From Deltaproteobacteria bacterium (GTDB lineage: Bacteria > Desulfobacterota > GWC2-55-46), in contig JACRNL010000007.1 of assembly GCA_016234935.1 (NCBI GenBank), positions 62,001 through 126,000 on the forward strand: 64,000 nucleotides of DNA, read 5' to 3'. The notes under the pieces are model-generated. The model made no database searches and had not been told where the DNA came from. It saw nothing but the letters and a program-made list of their open reading frames with translations. The position numbers and the translations under genes are program-made. Below are positions 34,601 to 42,216 of this stretch, one piece after another; within the stretch, counting starts at the first letter, position 1, and each line of letters begins with the position of its first letter.

Positions 34601-37551
34601 AGGTCGACCCTGTGAGCTTTGACAATACCGTAAAAAGCCATGATGATAAAATCGCCGTGAGCATATGGCGCGGCATTGGTCTTGTAGACGGGGATAATTT
34701 GTTTGAAGCGGCGGAGTACGATAACGGCGTTGAGAGCGGACGGATCAAGCGCGTCGTCCATTATTCAAGGCCTCCGGTGAAGGCGGAATTGGTCATGGAG
34801 CTCTCAAGGCTCGTGGCGGACGGCAAGAACCCGCCGGTAGCGGCCATTCGCCTGACCGATAAGGACGGCCATCCGGCCAGAGAGGGGATTATCGGCGAAT
34901 ATGCGGTAGATCTGCCTTTCATGGCGATGAAGAAGATTGAAGATATGCAGGACGACCCGCTCAGCGCCTCCAAGAACGATAAGCTCAGATATGAGGTTGG
35001 CGGCAACGGCATGGCATACATTAAATTGCGGCCTACCACCCAAACCGGCGAGGCGGCGATAAGGCTTAACCTGATGATCGGCGAGCAGGAGGTAAAGGCG
35101 TGGATGCAGCCGGATGATCGCGACTGGATACTCGTGGGCATGGCCGAGGGGACGGCTGGATATAACGCCGTGAAAGGGAATATGGAGAGCCTCGGCGATT
35201 CAGACGGCAAGATCGGGCTCTACGAAGAGGGAAGAACCGCCTTTTTCGCCAAAGGAAAGATAAAGGGCAAATGGCTGCTCACCGCCGCGTATGACAGCGA
35301 TAAAAGCTGGAAGAGCGGCGACAACACCAGCCTGCACCAGACCATTGCGCCTGATAAATATTATACTATTTACGGAGACGGGAGCTATGAGCAGCGCGAG
35401 GCCGCCAGCGCAAGGCCTTTATATGTAAAAATAGAGCGCGACCGTTTTTATGCCCTGTTCGGAGACTATAACACCGGTCTCACCGTTACGAACCTTTCGA
35501 GATACAGCCGGAATTTCAACGGATTGAAGTCGGAACTGAAAGGGGATAAATACGATTACAACGTCTTTGTGAGCGACAACAACCAGCAGTTCGTAAAGGA
35601 CGAAATCCGCGGAGACGGGACCTCCGGCCTCTACAGGCTCTCAAGAAAGAGCATTGTGCTTAATTCGGAATCAATAGTCATTGAGACCAGGGACAGGTTC
35701 CGGAGCGAGGTGATAGTGTCATCCAAGGCCATGAGCCGCTTCATGGATTACAGCATTGACTACGATGACGGCGCCATCCACTTCAAGTCGCCTGTCGGCA
35801 GCCGCGACGAGAACTTCAACCCTAACTATATCGTCGTCAATTACGAAACATATGACGCGGCCGCCGTTTCGTATAATTACGGCGGAAGGGGCGCGGCGCG
35901 CGTCCTTGATAAAAAAGTGGAGATAGGCGGCACATACGTCAAGGAGGACAGCGGACTACGGACGGGCAGCCTCGCCGGAGTTGACGCTACCGTCGATCTC
36001 GGCCCCAAAACAAAGCTCAAGGCCGAAACCGCGGCGACGAATTACGATAACGACGCCGCTCACAGGGAGGGAACCGGTTATCTCGCGGAATTGTCTCACA
36101 AGGCGGACAAAATGGACGGCAAGGCGTATGTCCGCGAGCAGGGGCAGGGCTTTGGCCTTGGACAGGAAAGGAGCGGCGAGGCGGGCACCCGTAAATACGG
36201 CGTTGACGCCGCCTATCGCCCGATCGCGAATGTGAGCCTGACGGGCGGCGCTTACCGCCAGTATAAGCTCTACACCCTTGAGCAGAAGGACATGGCGGAG
36301 ATGAGGGCGAGGTATACGGCAAAAGGCTACGAACTCTATACAGGTTTGAGGCACGCGGAGGACACCGACGTCAACGGCGGCGTCTTCACTTCAGAGCAGG
36401 TCATCGCCGGGGCGAAGTACAATTTGCTGCGCGACCGTCTTGCCCTCAGCGCCCAGCGCGAGCAGTCCGTCCTCGACAAGAACGCAAGCGTTGAATATCC
36501 GTCGCGCACGTCGCTCGGCGCCGATTATAAGCTCAATGACTCGGCCACGCTCATTGTCAGGCAGGAGTTCGTTCAGGGGGCGGACGGACGCGCATCGCTT
36601 ACGCAGGCCGGGCTGAACGCGTCGCCGTGGACCGGCGGCCAGTTGAATTCCACCGTAGGTCAGCAGTTGAATGAGAACGGGGCCAGGGTCTTTTCCAGCA
36701 TGGGCCTCAAGCAGGCATGGAAAATAAACGCAAAATGGAGCGTGGACGGGGGCGTAGATAACAGCGCCACGATCAAGCGTCCGAACCACGCGCTGATAAT
36801 GTCCGCGGCCGATTCGGACTTCACGGCCGTATCGCTGGGGGCCGCGTACAGATTGAAAAAATGGGCATGGACAGGCCGGGCCGAGGCGCGCCATTCGGCG
36901 GCTGACGACAAGACGGGCTTATTTACCGGCATGAACGGAGAGCTCCGTGACGGCATCGGGGTGTCCGCGGGCCTGCAGGGGTTCAACACTGATTATTCAT
37001 CAGGCGACAGGCGCAGGAGCGGCGATCTGCGCCTTGGCGCGGCCTACCGTCCGGCGAAAACACGCTGGATCATCCTGGACCGCCTGGACTTTCTGATAGA
37101 TGAGCAGAAAAACAGCGCATTCCATTTCAGCAACAGGCGCATCGTCAACAACCTCAACGTAAACTTCAAGATATACTCAGACACTCAGCTTTCGTTGCAA
37201 TACGGCGCAAAGTATGTGAAGGAGCGGATAGATAGTTTTGATTACAGCGGCTACACGGACCTTTTAGGCGGCGAACTCCGGCATGATGTGACCAGGAGAT
37301 TGGACGTCGGGCTGAGGAGCAGCGTTATGCACTCATGGAAGGATGGACAGTGCAAACTCAGCACCGGGCCCTCCATCGGGTATAACGTTGTGAAAAATGT
37401 CTGGTTAAGCGTCGGCTATAATGTCACAGGTTTCAGGGACAGGGACTTCTCAAAGGCGGACTTTACGGCCGCAGGGCCGTATATCAAGTTCAGGGTCAAG
37501 TTTGACAAGGAGTCCGCGCGCGACGCCATAAAGTGGTTTACGGGCCAGTAG
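31624..37551 (+). CDS. giant outer-membrane DUF11/OmpA/beta-barrel protein
   Basis: 1,975 aa. A signal peptide (VLYLFIAVPGAWG) is followed by the shared motif GTVISNTAKASY, a beta domain (about 70-205), a transthyretin/SdrD-B-like domain (about 235-330), and a DUF11 unit (370-480: SKSTAAVGDFLQYRVGVENTS). A second SdrD-B-like domain (505-575: YTLTDKKGMYHFAGVKPGSH) and a second DUF11-like unit (655-740) come next. An OmpA-C peptidoglycan-binding domain lies at about 775-890 (IVIEGHTDSNRVS, LNRRVEMKI). The C-terminal 750 residues alternate amphipathic strands typical of a large barrel (YYTIYGDGSYEQRE, YNVFVSDNNQQFV, and a terminal FRVKF strand). It probably anchors the DUF11 surface proteins to the outer membrane and cell wall. 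The start has only a distant AAGGA. Confidence 0.82.
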   Translation: MIRANKNRTSVLTWALGAFLPVLYLFIAVPGAWGAAPSGTVISNTAKASYPGMPPVDSNMVDVKILPPPTKAVIEFLRYAPSYPDAQPVNVATTGCSQSGSTSGPFTGMPSPQPLLASSPLNLAVAVSLVKTTRYHANDTAFVRLTDGDQNLDATAIDTVTVTLTVPGSNESETLRLQETGLDTGVFAGYITIGSAQAAANNCVLNYLADGQKILASYADPVNGDTAEDVSLVDPYGLMFDSATGAPVNGAIITLIDNATGLPAVVAGDDGVSAYPSTVTTGGAATDGSGKVYNFPAGEYRFPFIAPGNYRFDIIPALGYRLPSTAAFADLQSLPGAPFVLDNPGSIGGVFNVPLGVAVKIDIPTDPVRVMLYLTKTASKSTAAVGDFLQYRVGVENTSTQFDVSNAVISDEMPLGFRYRKGSATLGGVRAPDPLISSDGRTLSFAAGSLAMNGGKAEITYVAAIAAGAKTGKAVNTAYAVGTTLNNGTVNSNTARATVEVKDDLFAEKSFIAGRVAKGCDKEKEAVIEGEMEGIRIYLEDGTYTLTDKKGMYHFAGVKPGSHVVQMDKDTIPGEYEVEQCEDHSRFAGSDFSQFVDLQGGALWRADFYLAEKPKAPLPEPIEIKGQAGIELSSALESGGAEKDGKNTVAALSVDYSVFLQAGNVPLKNLRVTVLLPDGVDYVKGSSTLGDAALLDPLALEGSLTYRLFDVPADWQNLLKFAAAVPIEAAGNDLAAKAMLTFDTSASKNLRTPLAENILQGFNRKKPNGNIEEFTLYPQFDVMSDVLSADDKEMMGQIIQELKKRSIKQIVIEGHTDSNRVSRKTLHIFPDNYALSRGRAQSVANFVKEALNLKPEQLVIAGYGPDKPVAANKTSEGRALNRRVEMKIAANTEAEERAFKNDKDRSGLKTVEVTDVWRPKAPETAAEIAAKEARAAREKKIMPLFDVAWTDAARPGFEWLWPFDGFYPPVPSLKVAIKHDPAKKLQLFMNGVEVDPVSFDNTVKSHDDKIAVSIWRGIGLVDGDNLFEAAEYDNGVESGRIKRVVHYSRPPVKAELVMELSRLVADGKNPPVAAIRLTDKDGHPAREGIIGEYAVDLPFMAMKKIEDMQDDPLSASKNDKLRYEVGGNGMAYIKLRPTTQTGEAAIRLNLMIGEQEVKAWMQPDDRDWILVGMAEGTAGYNAVKGNMESLGDSDGKIGLYEEGRTAFFAKGKIKGKWLLTAAYDSDKSWKSGDNTSLHQTIAPDKYYTIYGDGSYEQREAASARPLYVKIERDRFYALFGDYNTGLTVTNLSRYSRNFNGLKSELKGDKYDYNVFVSDNNQQFVKDEIRGDGTSGLYRLSRKSIVLNSESIVIETRDRFRSEVIVSSKAMSRFMDYSIDYDDGAIHFKSPVGSRDENFNPNYIVVNYETYDAAAVSYNYGGRGAARVLDKKVEIGGTYVKEDSGLRTGSLAGVDATVDLGPKTKLKAETAATNYDNDAAHREGTGYLAELSHKADKMDGKAYVREQGQGFGLGQERSGEAGTRKYGVDAAYRPIANVSLTGGAYRQYKLYTLEQKDMAEMRARYTAKGYELYTGLRHAEDTDVNGGVFTSEQVIAGAKYNLLRDRLALSAQREQSVLDKNASVEYPSRTSLGADYKLNDSATLIVRQEFVQGADGRASLTQAGLNASPWTGGQLNSTVGQQLNENGARVFSSMGLKQAWKINAKWSVDGGVDNSATIKRPNHALIMSAADSDFTAVSLGAAYRLKKWAWTGRAEARHSAADDKTGLFTGMNGELRDGIGVSAGLQGFNTDYSSGDRRRSGDLRLGAAYRPAKTRWIILDRLDFLIDEQKNSAFHFSNRRIVNNLNVNFKIYSDTQLSLQYGAKYVKERIDSFDYSGYTDLLGGELRHDVTRRLDVGLRSSVMHSWKDGQCKLSTGPSIGYNVVKNVWLSVGYNVTGFRDRDFSKADFTAAGPYIKFRVKFDKESARDAIKWFTGQ

Positions 37552-37716
37552 CGCGCAACGCGCGTCTAATTTCTTAAAAATGAAGATAACCAAATTTCAA
37601 GACATGATAGTTTCCCGCGGCGCCGTCAATTACACGGCGCAAGAGCGCACACTTGTTAGTTGCTGCCGTTAAAACCATTCAGTTGACATCAACACGCCAC
37701 TCGTAAAAATCCTGAC

Positions 37717-37812
37717 GTTGCCTGCGGTGAGCAAAGATAAAAATAGGCGCAGGCGTCACGGGCAAGCCTTGAAGCAATGTCGCCTCATTTTTCTCTTCGC
37801 CGTGCGCGGCAC
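37717..37812. repeat. hairpin element (CCTGCGGTGAGCAAAG family), copy 1
   Basis: The left arm CCTGCGGTGAGCAAAGATAAA and the right arm CTTCGCCGTGCGCGGCAC form an imperfect inverted repeat. Both arms recur at 53739-53795 with few changes. Confidence 0.55.
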
Positions 37813-38040
37813 AAAAGAAATTGACTACTAACGCGATTAACCGTATAATTATGAAACGTGTGTCAAATTTTTGCCTTCTTTTCCATGGGCAGTTGCCGGT
37901 TTCTGCCTTTTGCCGCGCGGCAAGATTCGTTGATTAGCTTTTTTCACGTGAAAATTCAGCACATTGCGTTGAAATTCAAGTAAATGCCGGTTTTTGCCGA
38001 TAATTGATTATTGTAAGGCAAGCTCGTTCCCCAGTTTAAG

Positions 38041-38070
38041 ACCCCCGCTTAAGGCACACGAGGGCAGGCT
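38041..38070. repeat. palindromic element, CCCCGCTTAA module (degenerate copy)
   Basis: CCCCCGCTTAAGGCACACGAGGGCAGGCTG shares its first ten bases and its ending (GGGCAGGCTG) with the copy at 61-120. Confidence 0.6.
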
Positions 38071-38106
38071 GCTAAAATATGAAAACGGCTGATCGCAAGG
38101 GACGTC

Positions 38107-39510
38107 ATGAATAGTGTGCTCATCGTGGAAGGCGAGAAGGCTGCAAGGCTGGCCATTTGCAGGATATTGCAGAAGGAAGGATTCAATGTAATCGAGGCAT
38201 CCAACGGCAAGGAGGCCGTTGATTATTTTAAGAAAAATGCGCCTCTGTCCGTTATCCTCGACTTGAAGATGCCTGTAATGGGCGGCATTGATACCATAGA
38301 CAGGTTAAAGAGCATTGATGCCTCGGTGCCTATTATCGTGGTGACCGGCCTTAACGATGCCTTTAGCGTGATGGAAACCATGCGGCTCGGGGCGTATGAT
38401 TTCATTACCAAGCCAGTGGAGCCGGCCAAGCTCGTATCTTCGGTAAAGAGAGGCGTTGAAAAGTTAAGAATGGAAAGGGAGGCCGCCAGGCTGACCGCAT
38501 CTGGAGACGAGTCCATTGAGAGCATCTTCGGCAGAAGCCCGGCGATAAGGAAGGCCATAGAGCGGCTTAAGCAGGTCGCCGCGACAGATTTTTCAGTCAT
38601 TATAGAGGGTGAGACCGGCACCGGCAAGACGTTTTTGGCGAAGGCCATGCACAATATGAGCAAAAGGGCGGGCAAGGCGTTCGTGAAGATAGATATGGGC
38701 GCTATCCCTCTGACCCTTATGGAAAGCGAGCTGTTCGGGTATGAAAAAGGGGCTTTTACAGGCGCGAGCTTTACCCGAAAGGGCTTCTTTGAATCGGCGG
38801 ACGGAGGCTCGATTTTCATTGACGAACTTGAAAATGCCCCGCCGATAGTCCAGAGCAAGCTTCTCGGCGTTGTCGAGGACAAGGCCGTATACCGCATAGG
38901 AAGCAGAAGGCCGATTGTCATGGATATAAGGATAATAGCCGCCACAAGCGCCGACATACAGGAAAGCATCACGGAAGAGAGGTTAAGGGAGGATCTGTTC
39001 TACCGCATGGGCGAGTTCGTGATAAAGCTGCCGCCGCTGCGCGAAAGGACCGAAGACATAATGTTTTTCGCCGGCAAGTTCCTTGAAGAGTCCGCCGCGG
39101 AGCTTGGCCAGCCCGTAAAAGAGCTTGACGCCAAGACGATAGACTCTTTGACGGGCTACCACTGGCCGGGAAACATCAGGGAGCTTAAAAACGTCATCAG
39201 GAGGGCGGCCCTTCTTTCCGGCGGCTCCGCGATAAAGGCGGAACACTTGGAGCTTTCCTTCGGGAAAGACGAAAAGGAAAAAGACGGGAAGGGGTTAAGC
39301 CCCTTCAAGGGGCTTCACCTGGTGTCGCTCAGGGACAGCGTAAGCGCGGTCGAAAAGGAAATGATTATCAAGGCCCTTGAGTCTACAAAAAACAACAAGG
39401 CAAAGGCCGCTTCTATTTTGAGGATAGATACAAAGACGCTGCGTTCAAAGATTCAGGAATACGGTATTGAATCTTATTCGGAGTGTGATGTTTCAGCCGA
39501 TGCCCAATGA
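38107..39510 (+). CDS. sigma-54-dependent response regulator (NtrC family)
   Basis: 467 aa. The receiver domain (1-120) has phospho-acceptor Asp52 (VILDLKMPVMGG) and Lys102. The usual acidic pair after strand one is changed to VEGEK. The AAA+ domain (about 138-370) has Walker A GETGTGKT (168-175), the sigma-54 contact loop GAFTGA (215-220) and Walker B SIFIDE. A Fis-type HTH (about 420-456: AKAASILRIDTKTLRSK) ends the protein. Upon phosphorylation it would remodel sigma-54 RNA polymerase. The sigma-54 promoter at 23149 is a candidate target. An in-frame palindromic element adds GLSPFKGL to the linker before the HTH. It opens the chemosensory cluster, but a 450-base gap follows. Confidence 0.92.
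   Translation: MNSVLIVEGEKAARLAICRILQKEGFNVIEASNGKEAVDYFKKNAPLSVILDLKMPVMGGIDTIDRLKSIDASVPIIVVTGLNDAFSVMETMRLGAYDFITKPVEPAKLVSSVKRGVEKLRMEREAARLTASGDESIESIFGRSPAIRKAIERLKQVAATDFSVIIEGETGTGKTFLAKAMHNMSKRAGKAFVKIDMGAIPLTLMESELFGYEKGAFTGASFTRKGFFESADGGSIFIDELENAPPIVQSKLLGVVEDKAVYRIGSRRPIVMDIRIIAATSADIQESITEERLREDLFYRMGEFVIKLPPLRERTEDIMFFAGKFLEESAAELGQPVKELDAKTIDSLTGYHWPGNIRELKNVIRRAALLSGGSAIKAEHLELSFGKDEKEKDGKGLSPFKGLHLVSLRDSVSAVEKEMIIKALESTKNNKAKAASILRIDTKTLRSKIQEYGIESYSECDVSADAQ
39291..39315. repeat. palindromic element inside the response regulator
   Basis: GGGGTTAAGCCCC followed by TTCAAGGGGCTT, translated in frame as GLSPFKGL in the flexible linker between AAA+ and HTH domains. Confidence 0.75.
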
Positions 39511-39961
39511 ACGCGGCCGCCCCTGCTTTTAAAAGCCATGTTCCCGTATTCCGAGCCTCTCTGCAAGATAGCCCGCGTTTCAGCCGCCGTCCATCCGGAA
39601 AAATAAAATCTCAGACAGCCTTGTAGGGTGGGCACAGCCCACCTTTTACAGGAGCGTGTAGCTATTTTGGTGGGCGGTGCCCACCCTACGGAACTCTTTA
39701 TATTCGTCAGGTTGGCTGTTTGCCCATCTCTATTCCGCGCAGTGCATGCTCGCCTTTAAGATCAATCCCTGCTTTTTCTGCCCCGTCCGCGTCCGAATCG
39801 CGCCGGATTTTACAACCTTTTGAAATACCAATCAAAAAGCTCCTTAAGCGGGTCATTACAAAGGACTACTAAGAAATCAACCCTTTGACTGGGCAAAGTT
39901 AAACCCTTTGCCCATTGTGGTTTTTTCTGTTTTCAGCGATAACTGTATTGCGGCAAGGGCA
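39511..39961. other. intergenic region within the chemosensory cluster
   Basis: No gene recognised. It contains the inverted repeat at 39623 and, at 39891-39913, GGGCAAAG-N7-CTTTGCCC, which looks like a degenerate member of the GGGGTTGAACCCC family. Confidence 0.6.
39623..39689. repeat. inverted-repeat element with perfect 13-bp ends
   Basis: GTAGGGTGGGCAC and GTGCCCACCCTAC are exact reverse complements. The interior has a second nested pair (AGCCCACC / GGTGGGC). This resembles GTAGGGTGGGCA-type repeats found in many bacterial genomes. Confidence 0.75.
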
Positions 39962-41323
39962 ATGACGGAAATAAAAGGCAGCGGCAAAAGCATGTCAAAC
40001 AAAAACGCCATCAAGAGATTCATCTTTTTAAATGTTTCGGATTACAGGAAGGCTGTTTTTTCTACGGCCGTCATTGTGATTCTTGCCGGGCTGACGGCGG
40101 ATATGCTTCTTGGGGATTTTTTAGGCGGCATGTTCCATTCCCGGTTTTCCGGACTTCTAACGGCCGCCTTCTGGATGATATCAGGCGGTCTGGCCGTATT
40201 CTTCGTTACGGTAAAGTGGTCGGGGCGGACCTTAAGCGAGTTCGCCTCAAGTGAAAAAGAGGCCGTTGACGAACTTGCCGGCGGCAGCGAGCGCAACATA
40301 GCCCGCTCCGAGAAGGTATCCCGCTACTTCGACGCGCAGGGGGAGTTAAACAGGCTTACAAGCGCGCACCTCGCGCACATCATCTCTCAGACTGACACGG
40401 CGGCGCACAGCATAATTGCCAGGGGCAGGGAGATAGACGGAGCGATGAGCGACATGCAGTCCACCATAACGGCCCTCAACGAAAAGAGCACGGCGTTTGC
40501 CCGGATATCCGGCGATACGGTAAGCGCCAACGAGAAGTCCATAGAGGATCTGAGGACGTATGTCGAGAAGCGCAAGGGCGACGTGGAGAAGGATTACAAG
40601 GTCGTCATGACGCTTGCCGAGCGCGCGAGATCAATGACGAGCCTCGTTGACCTCCTCAAGGAAATAAGCGACCAGACGAACCTCCTCGCGCTTAACGCGG
40701 CCATAGAGGCGGCAAGGGCGGGGGAGCACGGCAGGGGCTTTGCGATAGTGGCGGACGAGGTGAGAAAGCTCTCCGGCCAGTCGGAGAAGGCCGCATCAAG
40801 GATAGGGCAGGCTATGATAGATATGGCCGAAGAGATAGAGGCGGAGTTCTCCAGCAAGCTAAACCAGCGCACCCACGATGAGGAGTCCAAGCTGCTGGTG
40901 AGCCTTGAGCAGCAGATGAGAGAATTCACCCGGAGGCATGGCGAGCTCCGCGATCTGAACAACGAGACGCTCTCGGAGGTCAGGCGCAGCTATCAGGAGG
41001 CCGCAGGCAAGGTCATGGAACTCCTCGCGCACGTCCAGTTCCAAGACATCGTCCGCCAGCAGATAGACCTCGTCATACGGACGCTCGCGGACATCGACGT
41101 CCATATGGACCGTCTGAAGGAATACATGAACGGGACGGATATCTCCGCTGAAGAGGAAAGGCTGCTGCACTTCAACATCGACGACATCCGCGGCTACTAT
41201 GTGATGGACAGGCAGAGGAACGTGCATAGCAAGGTCGTGAAAATAGGCAAGATCGAAAAGAATGCGCAGGTGAAACATAAAAATACAGACAAAGGCGCAG
41301 AGGGAAGCGTGACTTTCTTCTGA
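39962..41323 (+). CDS. methyl-accepting chemotaxis-like protein without periplasmic sensor
   Basis: From ATG 39962 the protein has 453 aa. An earlier in-frame ATG (39908) lies inside a palindrome and lacks a ribosome site; ATG 39992 is also possible. Two hydrophobic helices ([16 protein letters not shown] and [15 protein letters not shown]) are separated by only about 15 residues, so there is no ligand domain. The cytoplasmic signalling hairpin is complete ([40 protein letters not shown]). A C-terminal motif, [14 protein letters not shown], is typical of MCP-like proteins linked to CheY/CheA of non-flagellar clusters. It probably senses a membrane or cytoplasmic state and controls CheA. Directly upstream of cheY. 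Confidence 0.88.
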   Translation: MTEIKGSGKSMSNKNAIKRFIFLNVSDYRKAVFSTAVIVILAGLTADMLLGDFLGGMFHSRFSGLLTAAFWMISGGLAVFFVTVKWSGRTLSEFASSEKEAVDELAGGSERNIARSEKVSRYFDAQGELNRLTSAHLAHIISQTDTAAHSIIARGREIDGAMSDMQSTITALNEKSTAFARISGDTVSANEKSIEDLRTYVEKRKGDVEKDYKVVMTLAERARSMTSLVDLLKEISDQTNLLALNAAIEAARAGEHGRGFAIVADEVRKLSGQSEKAASRIGQAMIDMAEEIEAEFSSKLNQRTHDEESKLLVSLEQQMREFTRRHGELRDLNNETLSEVRRSYQEAAGKVMELLAHVQFQDIVRQQIDLVIRTLADIDVHMDRLKEYMNGTDISAEEERLLHFNIDDIRGYYVMDRQRNVHSKVVKIGKIEKNAQVKHKNTDKGAEGSVTFF

Positions 41324-41376
41324 CCCCGCTTTAACCTGCCCTCGAATGTTTCTATCGGGGGGCACGCGAGGGCAGA
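41324..41376. repeat. palindromic element, CCCCGCTTTAA module (intergenic copy)
   Basis: CCCCGCTTTAACCTGCCCTCG followed by GGGGGGCACGCGAGGGCAG, starting at the stop codon of the MCP-like gene. CCTGCCCTCG and CGAGGGCAG pair. Confidence 0.7.
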
Positions 41377-41418
41377 TACCGGGAAAAACAGCGTTAGACA
41401 ATAGTAAAGGAGGACGAT

Positions 41419-41802
41419 ATGGCAAAGATGGTAATGGTGGTTGATGATTCGGCGTCGATAAGGCAGGTGGTGAACTTTACTCTCAGGAAGGGCGGCTACG
41501 ACGTCATAGAGGCGTCGGACGGAGTGGATGCAATGGACAAGCTCAAGGGGTTGAACCCGCTCAGCGGGCAGAAGGTAAACCTTATAATCTGCGACGTCAA
41601 CATGCCTAACATGGACGGGATAACCTTTGTAAAGAACCTGAAGACAACGCCTAATTACAGGTTCACCCCCGTGATGATGTTCACGACCGAGTCTCAGGAT
41701 TCCAAGATACAGGAAGGAAAGGCCGCTGGCGCAAAGGCGTGGTTTGTCAAGCCTTTTAAGCCGGAACAGATGCTCGATGCGGTTTCCAAGCTCATTATGT
41801 AA
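41419..41802 (+). CDS. cheY: CheY single-domain response regulator
   Basis: 127 aa receiver domain: acidic pair Asp9/Asp10 (VVDDSAS), phospho-acceptor Asp59 (IICDVNMPNMDG), Thr89/Thr90 (MFTTES) and Lys111 (WFVKPF). The ribosome site AAAGGAGG precedes the ATG. It carries CheA phosphate to the motor or another output. The loop before strand three contains KLKGLNPLSGQK, coded by a palindromic element (41547-41570) and a few residues longer than usual in CheY at that point. It is followed 26 bases later by the STAS gene. Confidence 0.95.
   Translation: MAKMVMVVDDSASIRQVVNFTLRKGGYDVIEASDGVDAMDKLKGLNPLSGQKVNLIICDVNMPNMDGITFVKNLKTTPNYRFTPVMMFTTESQDSKIQEGKAAGAKAWFVKPFKPEQMLDAVSKLIM
41547..41570. repeat. 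palindromic element inside cheY
   Basis: GGGGTTGAACCCG followed by CTCAGCGGGCAG, the GGGGTTGAACCCC module with compensating changes in the second palindrome. Translated as GLNPLSG in a surface loop. Confidence 0.7.
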
Positions 41803-41828
41803 GCCGTTAATATCCGGAAGGTGTTTCT

Positions 41829-42155
41829 ATGAACGTCAAGGTTGAAAAGGCAGGCGGCCTTACAAGGTTTTCGATAGAAGGCGACATGACCATCTATCAC
41901 GCAGGAGAGCTTAAAAAAAGCATTTTCGAGAACCTTCAAGGGGCCGAACCCTCTCAGGGGGTTGAACCCCTTCAAGGGGCCGAGGCGGTCGAGTTCGATC
42001 TTAATGCGGTAAGCGACATGGATACCGCCGGAGTGCAGCTTCTGATGCTTGCCTTGCGCGAGGCGAAAGCCTGCCGTAAGTCCGTGAAGATTGCCGCGCA
42101 CAGCAATGCGACGAAGAAGATATTCGATCTCTACAACCTGAACGGATATTTTTAA
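41829..42155 (+). CDS. STAS-domain (anti-sigma-antagonist-like) protein
   Basis: 108 aa, one STAS domain: strand one VEKAGGLTRFSIEGDMTIYHAG, then AVEFDLNAVSDMDTAGVQLLMLAL. The residue that is phosphorylated in SpoIIAA-type proteins is Thr here (DTAG). A palindromic element (41933-41982) inserts about 15 residues ([17 protein letters not shown]) between helix one and strand three, lengthening the domain's loop. Genes of this kind sit between cheY and cheA in several non-flagellar chemosensory clusters, possibly as a partner-switch output. Function here is inferred. Confidence 0.85.
   Translation: MNVKVEKAGGLTRFSIEGDMTIYHAGELKKSIFENLQGAEPSQGVEPLQGAEAVEFDLNAVSDMDTAGVQLLMLALREAKACRKSVKIAAHSNATKKIFDLYNLNGYF
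41933..41982. repeat. palindromic element inside the STAS gene
   Basis: CCTTCAAGGGGCCGAACCC, then TCTCAGGGGGTTGAACCCC and TTCAAGGGGCC: about two modules in tandem, with the reading frame kept. Confidence 0.75.
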
Positions 42156-42216
42156 AAGATAAACTATCCTTCAACGCAACGACCCCATAAAAAAACAAAC
42201 AGGTAATTAAAACGGC

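Larger units (their letters stand above)
37552..38106. other. intergenic region before the chemosensory cluster
   Basis: No gene recognised in 555 bases. It contains the hairpin element at 37717, a 14-bp perfect palindrome TTTTCACGTGAAAA (37941-37954) and a palindromic element (38041). No confident promoter was found. Confidence 0.6.
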
